Source of the DNA: Protopterus annectens
Lineage: Eukaryota > Chordata > Ceratodontiformes > Protopteridae
DNA: 64,000 nucleotides
Reading direction: 5' to 3'
Assembly: GCF_019279795.1 (NCBI RefSeq)
Contig: NC_056743.1
Coordinates: forward strand, 1,784,166,466-1,784,230,465
The position numbers and the translations under genes were made by a program. The notes beneath the pieces are model-generated. The model searched no databases and was not told where the DNA came from. It was given only the letters and a program-made list of their open reading frames with translations. Position 1 is the stretch's first letter, and every line of letters begins with the position of its first letter. Shown one piece after another: positions 11,050 to 22,397 of the stretch.

Positions 11050-12030
11050 ATGACCAAAGGGCAACTTCAGGTGTACTCTCCAGTCCAGCTGGTGAATCTG
11101 GGTATCCTGAGGCAATGTTACAACTGCCTCATGTACACAAACAGCCCTCTCCTCCTACCACAAAACACTAACATATGTGAGAGATGCAATTATACAGCCA
11201 AACTGGAGGCTAAGATATCTCCACCCAAGACTGGAACAGACAGTCATGAGGAGAAGGTTAACACTTGCACCACACCTCCAGCCTCACATAGACCTGCTAA
11301 ACCAGCACTGGCAAAAAATACACATAAATACACAAAATCATACTTGGAGGCTCTAAATAAAAACCTGCAAAAGCATCAGAGAGCTCCAAAGCAGACACCC
11401 ACAAAACCTGCACCTCCCTTCACAAACCACACAACACATAAAACACAAAATCAATGTGCCGCACAATCACAGCCCTTAAGGCGAAATAACATACCTAACA
11501 CACTATTAATAGGTGACTCAATAGTCAGGCACACTGATGCCCCACTCACTAGGCTGGACAAGGAGAAGGTTACTGTTAGCTGCCTGTCAGGAGCCAGAAT
11601 CCGCCACATAACACAAGCACTCAGGTCACTCCAGAACAAGTACAAATATGACTCTGTCATTGTTCATATTGGTGTGAATGACCTGAGCCGTACCTCCCTG
11701 GACTACATGAAAAGAGACATGGAAGAGCTCTCTGATCATGTAGCCCAGGCGGGTATGACCCTGACCCTGAGTAGCATCATGCCTCACCAAGAATGATACC
11801 TCAGTATAAAGAAAAAATGATCAATTTCAACAATTGGCTAAGCTTCTGGTGTCATTCAAAGGGGGATCCAGTGTCTGTCAGCCTGGGATGACATGCTCGA
11901 CAAGTCACATTGCTTCGCAAGAGATGGCTTGCACCTGTCACCCCTTAGCTTTCAAATACTGGCCAAGGCTCTTGCTGCCCCCTTAGTGCCTTTTTTAGGC
12001 AAGGCTCAAAATTCAAACCCACCTCCGTAA
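11050..12030 (+). pseudogene. CR1 ORF1: zinc-knuckle plus SGNH esterase protein (broken)
   Basis: Accessory protein of the CR1 RNP. The ATG at 11050 begins MTKGQLQVYSPVQL. Two CxxC pairs follow (CYNC and CERC, about residues 24-42), a zinc-ribbon or PHD-like module, then a Lys/Pro/Thr-rich linker. The esterase domain shows block I LLIGDSIVRH (about residues 154-163), block III VIVHIGVNDLS (about 203-213) and block V RDGLHLS (11920-11940). The nucleophile Ser, the oxyanion Gly/Asn and the Asp-His pair are therefore all visible. A TGA at 11794 and two compensating shifts between 11797 and 11880 break it. The original frame then resumes and ends at TAA 12028-12030. Family knowledge: CR1 ORF1 proteins with esterase domains are established; their exact role is not. 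Confidence 0.85.
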
Positions 12031-12056
12031 ACAGCACAAGTAAAAAATTGAGGGTT

Positions 12057-14853
12057 ATGCTACTCAACGCCAGGAGTTTAAATCTCAAAATGCATGTGCT
12101 AGAAGCACTCCTAAGTATGGAGAATGTCGACATCTGTGCAGTAACTGAAACCTAGTTCAAGGCTCCAGAGAGCACTCCAGCACTACTGGGCTACAACTCA
12201 TACCACACATTTCGGCCACAGAACACGGACCGAAACACAAAAGGGGGGTGTATCCATATTCATCAAGGATACTCACACCTCTAGGTTAGTGGTGCAGCAT
12301 GATACCTCTGAGATCATCCATGTGCAACTAACATCGGACAAATCTGCAATGCAAATTGTGGCCTGCTACAGATCACCCTCCATGACCCAGGACCACCACT
12401 CCGCCTTTCTGGAGACACTGGAAAACATGAAGGTCCTACTGAACACCCTGATCTTGGGAGATTTCAATTACCCTACCATTAACTGGGAAAACTACTTAAG
12501 TACAAACTGCCAGGCTCAGCGCTTCCTGGAATTTATCAACTCAAATGCCCTGGATCAGCTGGTAAACTCCCCTACCAGAGGCCACAACATATTGGACCTG
12601 GTCATCACCAACATGGGCGACAGGTGCTCCGTACCGAAGGTCAACCTGTCACTGGTTAGATCAGACCGTAAACTAATCACCCTGGATGTCCACACCCCAC
12701 CACCACCCCCAACCAAGGAAACCACAGTGAAAAACTTTTCTAAAGCAAACTTCACCTTACTTAAGGCAGAGGTGGTAAGTTTCACAGCCCCCATGCTAAA
12801 GGATAACACTGCCCAAGATGCAGAATCCTTTACAATTGCACTCTATGAGCACCTACAAGGATGCATGGATCATGCCATCCCTAGCAAAACCAAGACTCAC
12901 TCCCCTAAGAGAAGGAAACCAGTCTGGTGGACCCCTGCCATAAACAGGTTATACAACAAAAGGAGGAAACTAGTTCAGAAAAAAAGCAAATCCCAAGAAG
13001 GAAAGACATCCCTGATCAGTATCAGTAAGAAACTAAGGTGCCTCATAAAATCATCCAAGGCTAACTTCGAAAGAAAAATAGCAAGGATTCAAAAGATTAC
13101 CACAAAGCCTTCTTTAGCTATTTCAAGAATCTAAGTGGCAACTCACAGATATGCTCTGAGATAGTGCAAAATAGCATAAAATATACTGAACCTAATGATA
13201 TTGCCAACATACTGGCAGATAGATTCAGTACAAACTTCACCTCCCTCTCACCTTCAAAAGGGCCCACAACAATACCGGAAAAGTGTAGTGTCCCAGAAAT
13301 CACAGAAGCACAGGTGAAAACAGCCCTTTCAAAAGCCAAAAACACAGCATCAATGGGGCCAGATGGTGTCCCAGGCTGCGTCTTGCACGAACTACAGAAC
13401 AAACTAACCCCCCACCTAAACATGTTGTTCAACCTCAGCCTCTCCACAGGCTATGTGCCCATAGAATGGTGCACAGCAATGGTTATTCCACTCCACAAAG
13501 GAGGGGCCACAACTGACTCTAGTAACTATCGCCCCATAAGCCTGACTAGCCTGGTCTGCAAGGCTATGGAGCGCATCATCATGGAACTCATTAACAAAGA
13601 CATTGGGAACCTCCAAACACTTGACCCAACCCAATTTGGCTTTGTTAAGGGCAGATCATGCCTATGAAACCTGGTTGACTTCTTTGAGACTGTTACCAAG
13701 GCCATAGACGAGGGAAAAGTGGTTCACACAGCCTACATTGATCTCGCCAAGACGTTCAACACCATTCCTCACTCGGGTATTATAGAAAAACTCACCAGCC
13801 TGAACATAAACCCCTACGTCACAAGATGGGTTGTCAACTGGCTTACAGACAGAACTCACACGGTAAGAATAGTGGGCTCCAGGTCTGACTCTAAACCAGT
13901 CACAAGTGGTGCCCCACAAGGCTCAGTTCTGGGACCCCTACTGTTCGGCATATATTTCTCAGAAGTACAGGCAAACACAGGAGGACTATGGCTAACCAAG
14001 TTCGCTGATGACTGCAAACTGGGAGCCATAACTGACTCTCCGGCTGACATGGACATCCTCCAAAAAGGCCTTACTGAGACAGACACTTGGTGTCAAAGTC
14101 ATGGCCTCAAGCTAAATGCCAAAAAATGCATAGTCATCCCGTTTGGGAAAAACAAAACACCCATGAATTACCACATAGGCAGCAGCCCCCTTAATACAGA
14201 AGAGGTAATAAGAGATCTGGGGACCCAGGTAGATAGTAATCTCTCCTTTGACAATCATATTGCCAAAGTAGTTAGGACATCCTTCTATTTGGCCCATCTA
14301 ATTACTAAGGGGTTTGCATCTAGAAATAAAGAGGTTATAGTGCCCCTCTACTCGTCACTCATCAGACCCATCATAGAGTACAATGCCCCATTTGGGATGT
14401 ACCTCACAAGACACTTCCAACAGCTTGAAAGACCACAAAAGCACCTCACCAAGAGGATTACTGGCCTCAAACATATGGCCTATGCAGCCTGACTGAAAAA
14501 ACTCCGACTGCACTCAGTGGCATATCGCTGACTCAGAGGTGATCTCTGCCTGACTTAAAAAGCTATGTCCAACTCAGAATTGATGGACATGCTCCACCTA
14601 AAAAAAATCCAAGTCACTGCGAGCCACGCACTCTAGTGAGCTAAACCTCACCACAACAATAAATAGAACATGCTGGAGGGATAGATTCCCATCACAGAGA
14701 CTCCCCATGCTTTGGAACAAAATTCCTAACTACATTAGGCAGAGCCCCTCACTAACACTCTTCAAGAGAAGCCTTGACGAGTGGATGGGTAACAGAAAGT
14801 ACACCCCTGGGATCACTTCATTGGCTCTGCTTGACAGAGGCTCAGTTAATTAA
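12057..14853 (+). pseudogene. CR1 ORF2: APE endonuclease and reverse transcriptase (broken)
   Basis: The protein nicks target DNA and primes reverse transcription. The APE domain begins with MLLNARSLNLKMH (12057) and continues to LILGDFNYPTINW and ILDLVITN. The following SDH motif reads SDR (about 12661), so the catalytic His is lost. RT follows: PLHKGGATTDSSNYRPISLTS, motif A YIDLAKTFNTIPH, motif B GAPQGSVLGPLLFGIYF, motif C FADD (about 14005), then LKLNAKKCIVIPFG. The C-terminal region has INRTCWRDRF and LFKRSLDEWMGN. Breaks: TAG at 12153 in TETW, a shift at the G-run 12242-12247, a shift near 13088, TGA at 13665, 14490 and 14529, and more after that. Several breaks look like CGA to TGA decay. 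Confidence 0.9.
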
Positions 14854-14880
14854 TCAATGGGGCGGCGAAAGCCAACACAC

Positions 14881-14942
14881 TCTGGCTAGGCTTATAAATG
14901 CCCTCGGGCAGATAGCCTAGTACCTACCTATGAACCTATAAG
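14881..14942 (+). other. CR1 3' stem-loop and tail (copy B)
   Basis: CTGGCTAGGCTTATAAATG and GGGCAGATAGCCTAG form the conserved inverted pair, followed by TACCTACCTATGAACCTAT. This ends the element. Confidence 0.75.
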
Positions 14943-15360
14943 TTTTACCTGGAGAACATAATCCAGTGATTCAAAGTAAAGTTTATAAGCTGAAACTTCA
15001 AGCAATGTACAACTCATATGCTGTGGTCCTTTAAAGAGATGATTTGCTTTAGATGGCACTATAGTTCTAGTAACATACGTAGATATCATAAAAATGGTTG
15101 GTTAACACTCTGCTATCAATTTAGAATGCATTTATATATAATATACTGGATTTTCATTAATCTTGTTTAAGGGCTTTCCTCATCAGCAATGAATTGGAAG
15201 CATTTTTGTGTTTAGGAAAATTAAGTTTAGCGCTTAAACAAGCTGAAACTGATTCTGGTTAGGGTGGCAAGTATCAGTGAGTTAGTACTGAAAAAATATA
15301 TTATCTGCTGTCGTTAAATAGACCATTAAAGTAAAAATAAAAGTTTGATAAATAGGTAGT
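14943..15360. other. No recognisable gene
   Basis: AT-rich spacer between two CR1 copies. I see no coding signal or repeat in it. Confidence 0.5.
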
Positions 15361-15713
15361 GGGATCACTTCATTGGCTCAGAGCTACACGCTCCAGGGAT
15401 CTAACCCTTGTCATCACAATAAACAAAACATGCTGGAGGGATAGGTTCCTGACCCAGAGACTCCCCAGACTCTGGAATAGATTGCCCATACATGTCAAGC
15501 AGAGTGCCTCTTTGGACCTCTTCAAGAGGAACCTTGACGATTGGATGGGAGAAAGGAAATTCACCCCAGGGATCACGTCAGTCGCCCTGCTAGACAGGGG
15601 TCCAGGAAAGTAAATAATGTGGGAAGAAATAGCCAGGGAATTGTTATGGCTAGGCTTGTATAGGCCCTAGGGCTGATAGCCTAGTACCAGCCTATGAACC
15701 TATGAACCTATAG
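15361..15713 (+). mobile_element. 5'-truncated CR1 copy (copy C)
   Basis: It holds only the C-terminal 80 or so residues of ORF2 and the 3' UTR. The frame from 15359 to 15613 is uninterrupted: ATRSRDLTLVITINKTCWRD, RLWNRLPIHVKQS, LFKRNLDDWMGER, ending LLDRGPGK and TAA. The 3' hairpin follows at 15648-15690 and the tail CCTATGAACCTATGAACCTA ends at 15713. The first 19 bases (15361-15379) are identical to bases from further downstream in ORF2 (14809-14827), which suggests a rearranged 5' junction. The intact frame and low divergence suggest a rather young insertion. Confidence 0.85.
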
Positions 15714-16204
15714 ATTACTCTTGCAGGTAGTGAAGCTTTTTTGTACATGGTCGTATATGTTGCTGTGTAGTTCATGCTTATTACAGTTTTTCTAAGTTTG
15801 TTGCTAGCTATAGATCAACCCTGAGGGCAGGCAGGATCAAGTGCTGGGGAGGGTTTATGTTTTCCACATAACGAGTCTCTCAATATTCAAAATAATCTTG
15901 AAATATTTTAAGAAGTACTTTTTTGAAACATTTTGATACATAGATTTACAGTAACATTACTTTACAGTTGTACTGTTAATAATGCTTAACTATTCAAATA
16001 GAACTCTCACAGAAATTATATATATGTTTGTCTTTCTAATTTTTGCTTCTAAAGCAATTGATATTGCATCATGGTGTCTCAAGAGTATTCTGTTTAAGCC
16101 AAAAAAAAAACATTTCTAGCATCTTCTATATTGGTTCATAGGTAGTCATTATGCTATTGAACTGTGAGGATTATAAAATGCCTAGCCTTACATTCCCATG
16201 GTAG
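15714..16204. other. No recognisable gene
   Basis: AT-rich, with an A-run at about 16102. No feature supported. Confidence 0.5.
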
Positions 16205-17390
16205 CTTTTAGCCTTATATTGAAGTTGTACCATCTACTAAACTCCTTGGTCCAATAGTCAATGACAATCTAAAGTTTGATCTGCACATTCAGGACAGCAT
16301 TAAAAAGCACATCAAAATTTAGGTATGCTATGTATGCACAAATCTTATCTAAACGACTAGACCAAATTTACATTAGTCCATACCTACCTATTACCTTCAT
16401 GGGTGCACCCATTCTCACTGATCTCCAAGCCTCACTCAAGTCCAAACTTCCATCCAGCTACAACAAAATAGCTAAATTTATTACCAGTTTTACATCTCAA
16501 CCACCACTGCATTTCTCTACATTCCTTTCATCGGTTGGAGCTACCTTAATAGTTGACCTTCCTTCAGCTTATAACTGCTGATAAGATAGTTTACAGACCC
16601 ACTGCCTGCCCTGCCTTACTCACCCGACTTTAAACCTATAATCCCAACAGATCCCTTCCCTATGATCTGAAAACAAGCAATTTCTTACACTTTATAAGCC
16701 CCAAAATTCAGTTTGTAAAAGTCTCTACTCTTTTTCAGTAGCAAAAGCCTGGAACAACCACCCTGCTTACACTCGACATAACTCTAATCATTTTAAATTC
16801 AAGCATACTTTAAAAGAATTGCTAAGTCTACGCTTGCTCTAACCCAGGTTAAGACTTTATTTGTCCTTTTGTCTTTTTCACCTTTTTCACTGCACTCCTT
16901 TAACCCTTCACATACTCAGTTGTTTTCTCCTCTTTGTATCTCTCCAAACTAATTTAAAATCTTTCTTATCACTTACAAATCATCATGATAACGTGTCTAT
17001 ATATACACTCAATCCCTGTCACTGTATCTTTTTACCCGTTTCCCTATCCAAATCTCACCTTCCCTCTAACATCATAAATCCACACCTTATTCTTCCTTTA
17101 CTTTTCTCCTACACTTTCACATAATGCTTCCTTCTTCCCTGACCACTATGACATCAATCATCTCTTAAGAGCCTTACCTAGCTACTTCTAAATGTTCCGT
17201 GTCAAAATCTGCTAAATCTTCTAACTCACTTTTCACTATCCCTAGCAAGCTTTCATTTCTGTTTGTCTTTTCCCTCTGAAACTATCCTACACCTGTCTCT
17301 TCTCACTGTCCCCAACAAGCTTTCATTTGTGTTTTCTCCTCTCTTAACATACCCTAATACCTAACCTCCTCCCTATTTCTAGGATACTAT
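16205..17390 (+). mobile_element. Old LINE C-terminal relic, not CR1
   Basis: The plus strand gives STKLLGPIVNDNLKFDLHI near 16240, which is the usual 'LGV-DxxLxFxxHI' segment after an RT domain. AKAWNNHPAYTRHNS and FKHTLKELLSL follow near 16745-16830, a typical LINE C-terminus. A T/C-rich stretch with no frame conserved follows to about 17390. The wording differs from the CR1 copies here, so it is another LINE family. It is heavily decayed. Confidence 0.55.
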
Positions 17391-17470
17391 AATTTTATTT
17401 GTGTTATTTATTTATTTTTATTTATTTATTCTACATTTGTTGACTGGGCTAGTCTAACTGGATATATGTC
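17385..17470 (-). repeat. LINE-like 3' tail with ATAA repeats, minus strand
   Basis: On the minus strand it reads CCCAGTCAACAAATGTAGAATAAATAAATAA. The same ending appears twice at 17787-18045, so it is a repeated 3' end module with a simple-repeat tail. Confidence 0.55.
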
Positions 17471-17786
17471 CATTTTCAGTACCATTTCATAACCATTAAA
17501 TCTTCTAAATATTCCTGCATATTCATCAGTCTTTATCTATGTCATAGACTTTAAGTAAGATTATTACTTTTTCCTTATATACCTTACTCAACTTCACTAC
17601 CCTTTCCATATATTATCTTCTCACATAATGACCCTTACTATGACAATTAAACATTACTTCTACTATTATCCAAGCATCTACATATGATTAAATTTTGTAC
17701 CAAGCTTGTTCCAATACTTTACTCTCTATTAATGTTTTTTCTCTTTTTCCTATATATATAATATAACAATTCTTATAAATGTTTTT

Positions 17787-18045
17787 TATTTATTTAACAT
17801 TTGTTGACCAGGAAAGTATAACTAGGACAGACCCTTTTTTTAGTGGACGCCCAGGGAGAAACAGTCCAATGTACAATACCGAATTTCATAGTGCATTTCA
17901 TATTGTCTTTTATATGATTATTATAAGTAATTTCTAAGTAATTTTGGAGCTTTTCTCCCTGGACTTCTACTGAAAATGAGCTTTTGAACCCAGCCAGAGT
18001 TTCCTAGTAAACAAATGTAAATAAATAAATAATAAATAAAATACA
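17787..18045. repeat. Inverted pair of the same LINE-like 3' tail
   Basis: The left arm, reversed, reads CTCCCTGGGCGTCCACTAAA and CAACAAATGTTAAATAAATAA. The right arm (about 17955-18045) reads CTCCCTGGACTTCTACTGAAA and AACAAATGTAAATAAATAAAT. The arms flank roughly 90 bp. It is either a fold-back element or two tails inserted head to head. Confidence 0.6.
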
Positions 18046-18139
18046 AATAACCCAGAGATGGATAGATGGACAGAACAGGGACATACTGTGTGCATTTACA
18101 TGTTAACCCTATCCATGAAGGTTAGGGGTGCTAAACGGG

Positions 18140-20640
18140 GGGGGGGGCTTTAAGAGAAGTACCTTGCTGCTTTATGTGGACTGGAAGATGGTTCCACAGA
18201 AGTGGAATTCCCTGTGATACCTACCTGTCCCTCCAACATGTTCTATTTATGTTGCAGATTGTGATCCCTTGAGTTGGTGTTTATGCCACCACTGGAATTG
18301 AAAATATGTAACAAAATTGACAGGATAGAGTCTCCTGAGGCTCCATACATGAGGCAGAGGTCTCATCTCAGTAGTCTGTATGACACCGAGAAGAGGAACA
18401 AGGCTTTTGAGAAAGTCTGCATAATTTTTATGATTTAGGTCCTTAATTTTGTAGGTGAGGAAGTACTGTGGTCAATCCAATTGTGACATGTTTTGGGGCA
18501 GTTACATAAAGAAAAGGGCATTATGTTCAACAATTTGCATAATGAGTACTGCGTAGAGTAGAATGATTACTTCCCTGAACCCAGACACCATACCTTTAGA
18601 TATAAGCTGGGCAATGAAAAAGACTTACTTAAAGTAGTGGATACATCATGGTGATCAAGGGGCAGCTCATTGTCAACACTGGTTCCCAGATCCCTGACAA
18701 TGGATCAATTTTCAGGAGTGTGTTGTCAATGTGATAGTTACAAGGGGAGTCATGCTTGAAGGATACTATTATATAATTCTCGGCATTTAGTTTTAGTCCA
18801 TGGTTTTGACACTAGCTATGTGTTTGTTACAGGGCCATTGTGTAGGATCATGATTTCCTCTTGGGAGTTTATGATGCTACCAAGTGTGATGTCATCTGCA
18901 AACTTGATCATTCATACATCCTTAACATTAAGTTTGACTTTCAAGAAGTAAATGCCAAAGAGGAGTGGCCCAAGAACTGAACCCTGGGGTACATTGTTAG
19001 TGTCAGGTCTTTTGGAGGAGGTAGAGCCATCCACCTTTATTTTCTGAGTTTTATTTGTGAGCCAGTATGGTATCCAATGAGTTCCATAAGGATTTACATT
19101 TAGATAAAGAAGTTTATGTTGAATTCAGAGTTTGTAGGTTACCCACATCCTTCTTTATTAATTCCAGAATGACCCATAGCTTTACAGATGAGGCTGGTCA
19201 GGCCTCTAATTACCTGGGTCCATTGAAGCCCCACCTTTGTGCAAGGGAATAATTTTTACTGTCCTCTACTCATCTGGCACAAAGCCTGTTTTGAAGATGA
19301 TATTGAATGCCCTCTGCAGGGGGTCAGACAAGTCATATTTCAGGCTGACCCAAAGGCAGATTAGTATGTTGTCAGGCTCCAAAGAGGTAGTGTTATTGAC
19401 CTTAGATGGCACCTTAAGGACTTGTACATGGGAGATTTGGGTGGGGGCTATAAATTCAGATATATAAAATGAGAATACTGGGGGGAGAGGGGATGACATT
19501 TGAGCTAAATGTTTCTGATAGTAGACTGGCAATTTCCTCATGGTCTGAGTATGTGATATAATTTACTGTTAGCTCTGCACATGGCTAAGCTTTGTTTCTG
19601 AGGTTTCTGACAGAGCTAAAAAAGATTTTGTGGCTATCCATCACCCAGGTGGCTGTTTTTATATCATATCTGGCTTTGGTAGATTTGATCAGGGTACAGA
19701 CTTTCTTGTTTTGTTTAGCAAGAGTGTTTTTGCCGTCTTGAGAGTTAGCTTCATTTTCATGCACGATTGTTTCTTTTATTATGCAGCCTGTTTATATTAG
19801 GGTTCCACCATAGGGGGTTATGTTTAAATTTAACATTAAATTAATTTCTGAGGGGTAAGATGCATCTTTGCAGTTAATTACATGTGCATAGAATTTGACA
19901 GTAAATGATTCCGCATAAATACTGGGGTCAAGATAAAAGGGGCTTTTGAATTTCACATAGTAATCAGTAATTTTTAGTAGATTAGCCTTTGCATAAACTC
20001 TGAATACTGAGATATTTGAAGTTGCTTCAGGGTTTAGTCTTATGGTGAATGTGACTGGTCTGTGGTCTGATTTGACCAGGGAGAAAGTTACAATTGATGG
20101 AGAACAAGCCTGCCCCATACTGGTAAAGGAAGAAATCCATGATTTTGTTGCCCCAAGCTGGGGTGCAGACTAACTGGTCCAGAGATATTTTGCATTGATG
20201 AAGTCCAGAAATGTCTGGGTATGCATGATTGTTGGAAGGGTAGCTGAAGTCTCCTAGGAGAATGGTGTTTAGTTTCATACATAGACTGACATTGCCCCAA
20301 AAAAAATATTATGGGATGAAGAAGGATTTAGCCAATTACAAAACCCTTGAAGGGAGAGGTGTTGGCCATCTCTGGAAAAGCAGTTAGGGCTATCTACTAT
20401 CTCTTCCCATCATTATGGAGTCACTTATGACTAAGATATTGGATTGTGCAGGGATATGTCTGATCAGCATTTGAAATGAATCACTGTGACTCCTAAATGC
20501 AGGTTTTATTGATGGTGCTGCCCATATTATGCTTTTGTGAAGTTGTTGATTGTAACTGTTTCTTAGGTTACTTTTAGGAGGTCTTTGCAGTTTAGGTAAG
20601 GTACTTATAACAGCCACAGCATATGAAAGTCTGTGTGTTT
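18140..20640 (-). mobile_element. Old CR1 LINE with internal deletions, minus strand
   Basis: Read from high to low coordinates. NILVISDSIM near 20430 matches the esterase block I of ORF1. TILLGDFSYPSNN near 20250 and LDQLVCTPAWGNKIMDF near 20140 match the APE domain. SDHRPVTFTI follows near 20060, and EPDNILICLWVSLK with GFVPDE (19541-19266) stands at the RT start. RT motif regions lie below 19250, and a CWRDRY-type segment is near 18215. Only about 100 bp separate the esterase and GDFS segments, so the piece between is deleted. Heavily diverged compared with copy B. Confidence 0.75.
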
Positions 20641-20764
20641 AGTTTGAGCTGTGTCTGATTTGTTTAGTGTGGTATTGTGTGGTATCGACAACATCCCTGT
20701 TGTTGTGGCTTCATGTGAGAGCTTAGCCTTTAAAAACATTGTATATCTATGCCTCTCACACACT

Positions 20765-20810
20765 CCCCCGGATTTACTATTCCTCTGTGCAGGACTAGCT
20801 TAGTCCTGCA
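20765..20810 (+). repeat. Left terminal inverted repeat and subterminal motifs of the Harbinger
   Basis: The terminal CCCCCGGATT is followed by GCAGGACTAG (20789-20798) and, as a small palindromic partner, TAGTCCTGCA (20801-20810). The same motif recurs inside the right end, as expected for transposase or Myb-protein binding sites. Confidence 0.65.
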
Positions 20811-21184
20811 TAGAGACGGCTGTCTAGGAGAAGGAAGGCAGCGTGCCATGCATAATAATGAGGTGTGCTGCCTGAGCTCCTAGGCTTACACAGAGCACGT
20901 AAGAGTGCAGGGGGCATGTCTGAGCGCAGAGCTCTCAGAATATACACACCCCAGCAATGAAGAACAGCAGAAAGGGGTAAGAAATGAGCGAGACCGCTCA
21001 TAGGTGTCCGCATATCCCCACCAACAGTCCCCCTTGTGTACAACAGCAACAGTATACATAAATTAAGTGAACAAACCCTTTATTTTTTTTTTAATCCCGT
21101 GAAAGCTAACCGTAGGTGCTCAGGTGTGCCCATCGCTTAGCTATGGTTAATGCAGCTTAAATGGCTGAAGAGGATAACAAGGAA

Positions 21185-21199
21185 GATCTATGCAAATGA
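21185..21199 (+). repeat. Target duplication of the palindromic PLE, left copy
   Basis: GATCTATGCAAATGA, repeated exactly at 23518-23532. It brackets the insertion and shows that the sequence on both sides was continuous Harbinger DNA before the insertion. Confidence 0.8.
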
Positions 21200-21200
21200 G

Positions 21201-22137
21201 GAACCAGCAACCCGAGATGTCTACAAATTCCACGGATACTTTATTCACAGTCCTCACTTTAAGTGCGATAGTTAACATACACTTTTCGTTGCGAAAATAT
21301 CGCTAACTTCTTCAGAAGAAAAACAAACAAGTGTAGTTCATACAAGCTTCTTATATAGTGGCAATCAATTAAAACGTAAATTGTCAATCAATCAATTCAT
21401 TAACAAATAGTTAAATTAATCCACCTCCCACAGTTATAGAACAAAGTATTAAAACAAACCAAGAACATATGTAATTTACATTCTTTCTGAAAGAATCCAT
21501 TAAAACAAAAAATGTGTTTGTATATTTAATAGCAGAAACAAAAATGTACCGTAGTATTAAATCAGAACACACAACCTGACTTGGTAAAATGTGTTATTAA
21601 TCAATAATCTGGTAATAATAAAATATTTAATTTAATCTCGCTTAGGTCCTATTGCCTTTATTTCTATACAGGAACGACACCGACACTTTATATCTAAATG
21701 TTGTATTACTAATTCATGTATTAATTTTAAGATCTAAAAATAACCTAAAATTGGGGGTCTTCTTTAAAAATATAAAACCTAACACCATCACTCGAGAATA
21801 CGTATATGTGTATTCATTCATTCAATTTATTACTCATAAGTTAAATCTAAGTGTAAAAGTGTACTAATAATAAATATAAACTTATAATAAATATTAATTA
21901 ATTCATTAATATTCAATATTTAAGAACCTAATAAGAATAATGTTTTAAATTAGATTTTAAATTACAAATTTTAAAATACTATTTAATTATAATAGTATAT
22001 AATGTAGTAAACAAGTCCATAACAATACAACTATAAGTATATAGTTATAAATATATATAAATATAAATACATAAATATATAAAAAAATATAAATATAAAT
22101 ATATAAGTATAAATATATAAATATGAATATATATAAA
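21201..22137 (-). repeat. PLE3 left arm (inverted terminal repeat)
   Basis: It starts GAACCAGCAACCCGAGATG and is mirrored at 22398-23478. The inner third is TA-rich with many ATATAAATA units. A short plus-strand frame at 21652-21867 is the same peptide as the minus-strand frame 22665-22880, simply because the arms are mirror images; it need not be a gene. Confidence 0.85.
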
Positions 22138-22138
22138 T

Positions 22139-22324
22139 ATGAATCGTTTTAAATTTAAAGCTATTGATCAAGTACCAGAGGACCCTAGAGGAAGCTATGA
22201 ACCCCTGAAGTTGGAAAGAAAGGAGCTCATATGGCAATTGAATACCAATGCCAATCAGTTTCCAGGGATCAATGAAATGTCTTCCATCAAATGTATTTTA
22301 AGGCTTAAAAATTTGGAGAGATAA
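22139..22324 (+). pseudogene. PLE C-terminal tail fragment next to GIY-YIG
   Basis: The peptide RFKFKAIDQVPEDPRGSYEP, then ERKELIWQLNTNANQFPGIN, ending LRLKNLER, parallels the C-terminus of the GIY-YIG protein of the PLE at 25.9 kb (HRFTFKAIDQIQ, then ECELLWQIRLNAFVEPGLN, ending LKLRSLER). The GIY-YIG catalytic half itself is absent. Confidence 0.75.
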
Positions 22325-22397
22325 TTGTGAAATATAGGTTTTATACTGATATGGTGGTAATAAGCCCTTTGTAGATATTTATTTTTTATTAATTTTT

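Larger units (their letters stand above)
8911..14942 (+). mobile_element. Nearly full-length CR1 LINE (copy B)
   Basis: In order: tandem 5' monomers (8911-10270 and 10583-10790), leader, ORF1 (11050-12030), ORF2 (12057-14853), 3' UTR with the CTAGGCT/AGCCTAG hairpin and one octamer of the tail (14881-14942). The clade is CR1 because ORF1 carries an SGNH-type esterase, ORF2 has an APE endonuclease and a FADD-type RT, and the tail is an 8-bp repeat. The 5' boundary is uncertain: AT-rich sequence at 8640-8910 and 10290-10580 may also belong to the 5' region. The copy is dead by several stops and frameshifts but keeps the full architecture. Confidence 0.85.
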
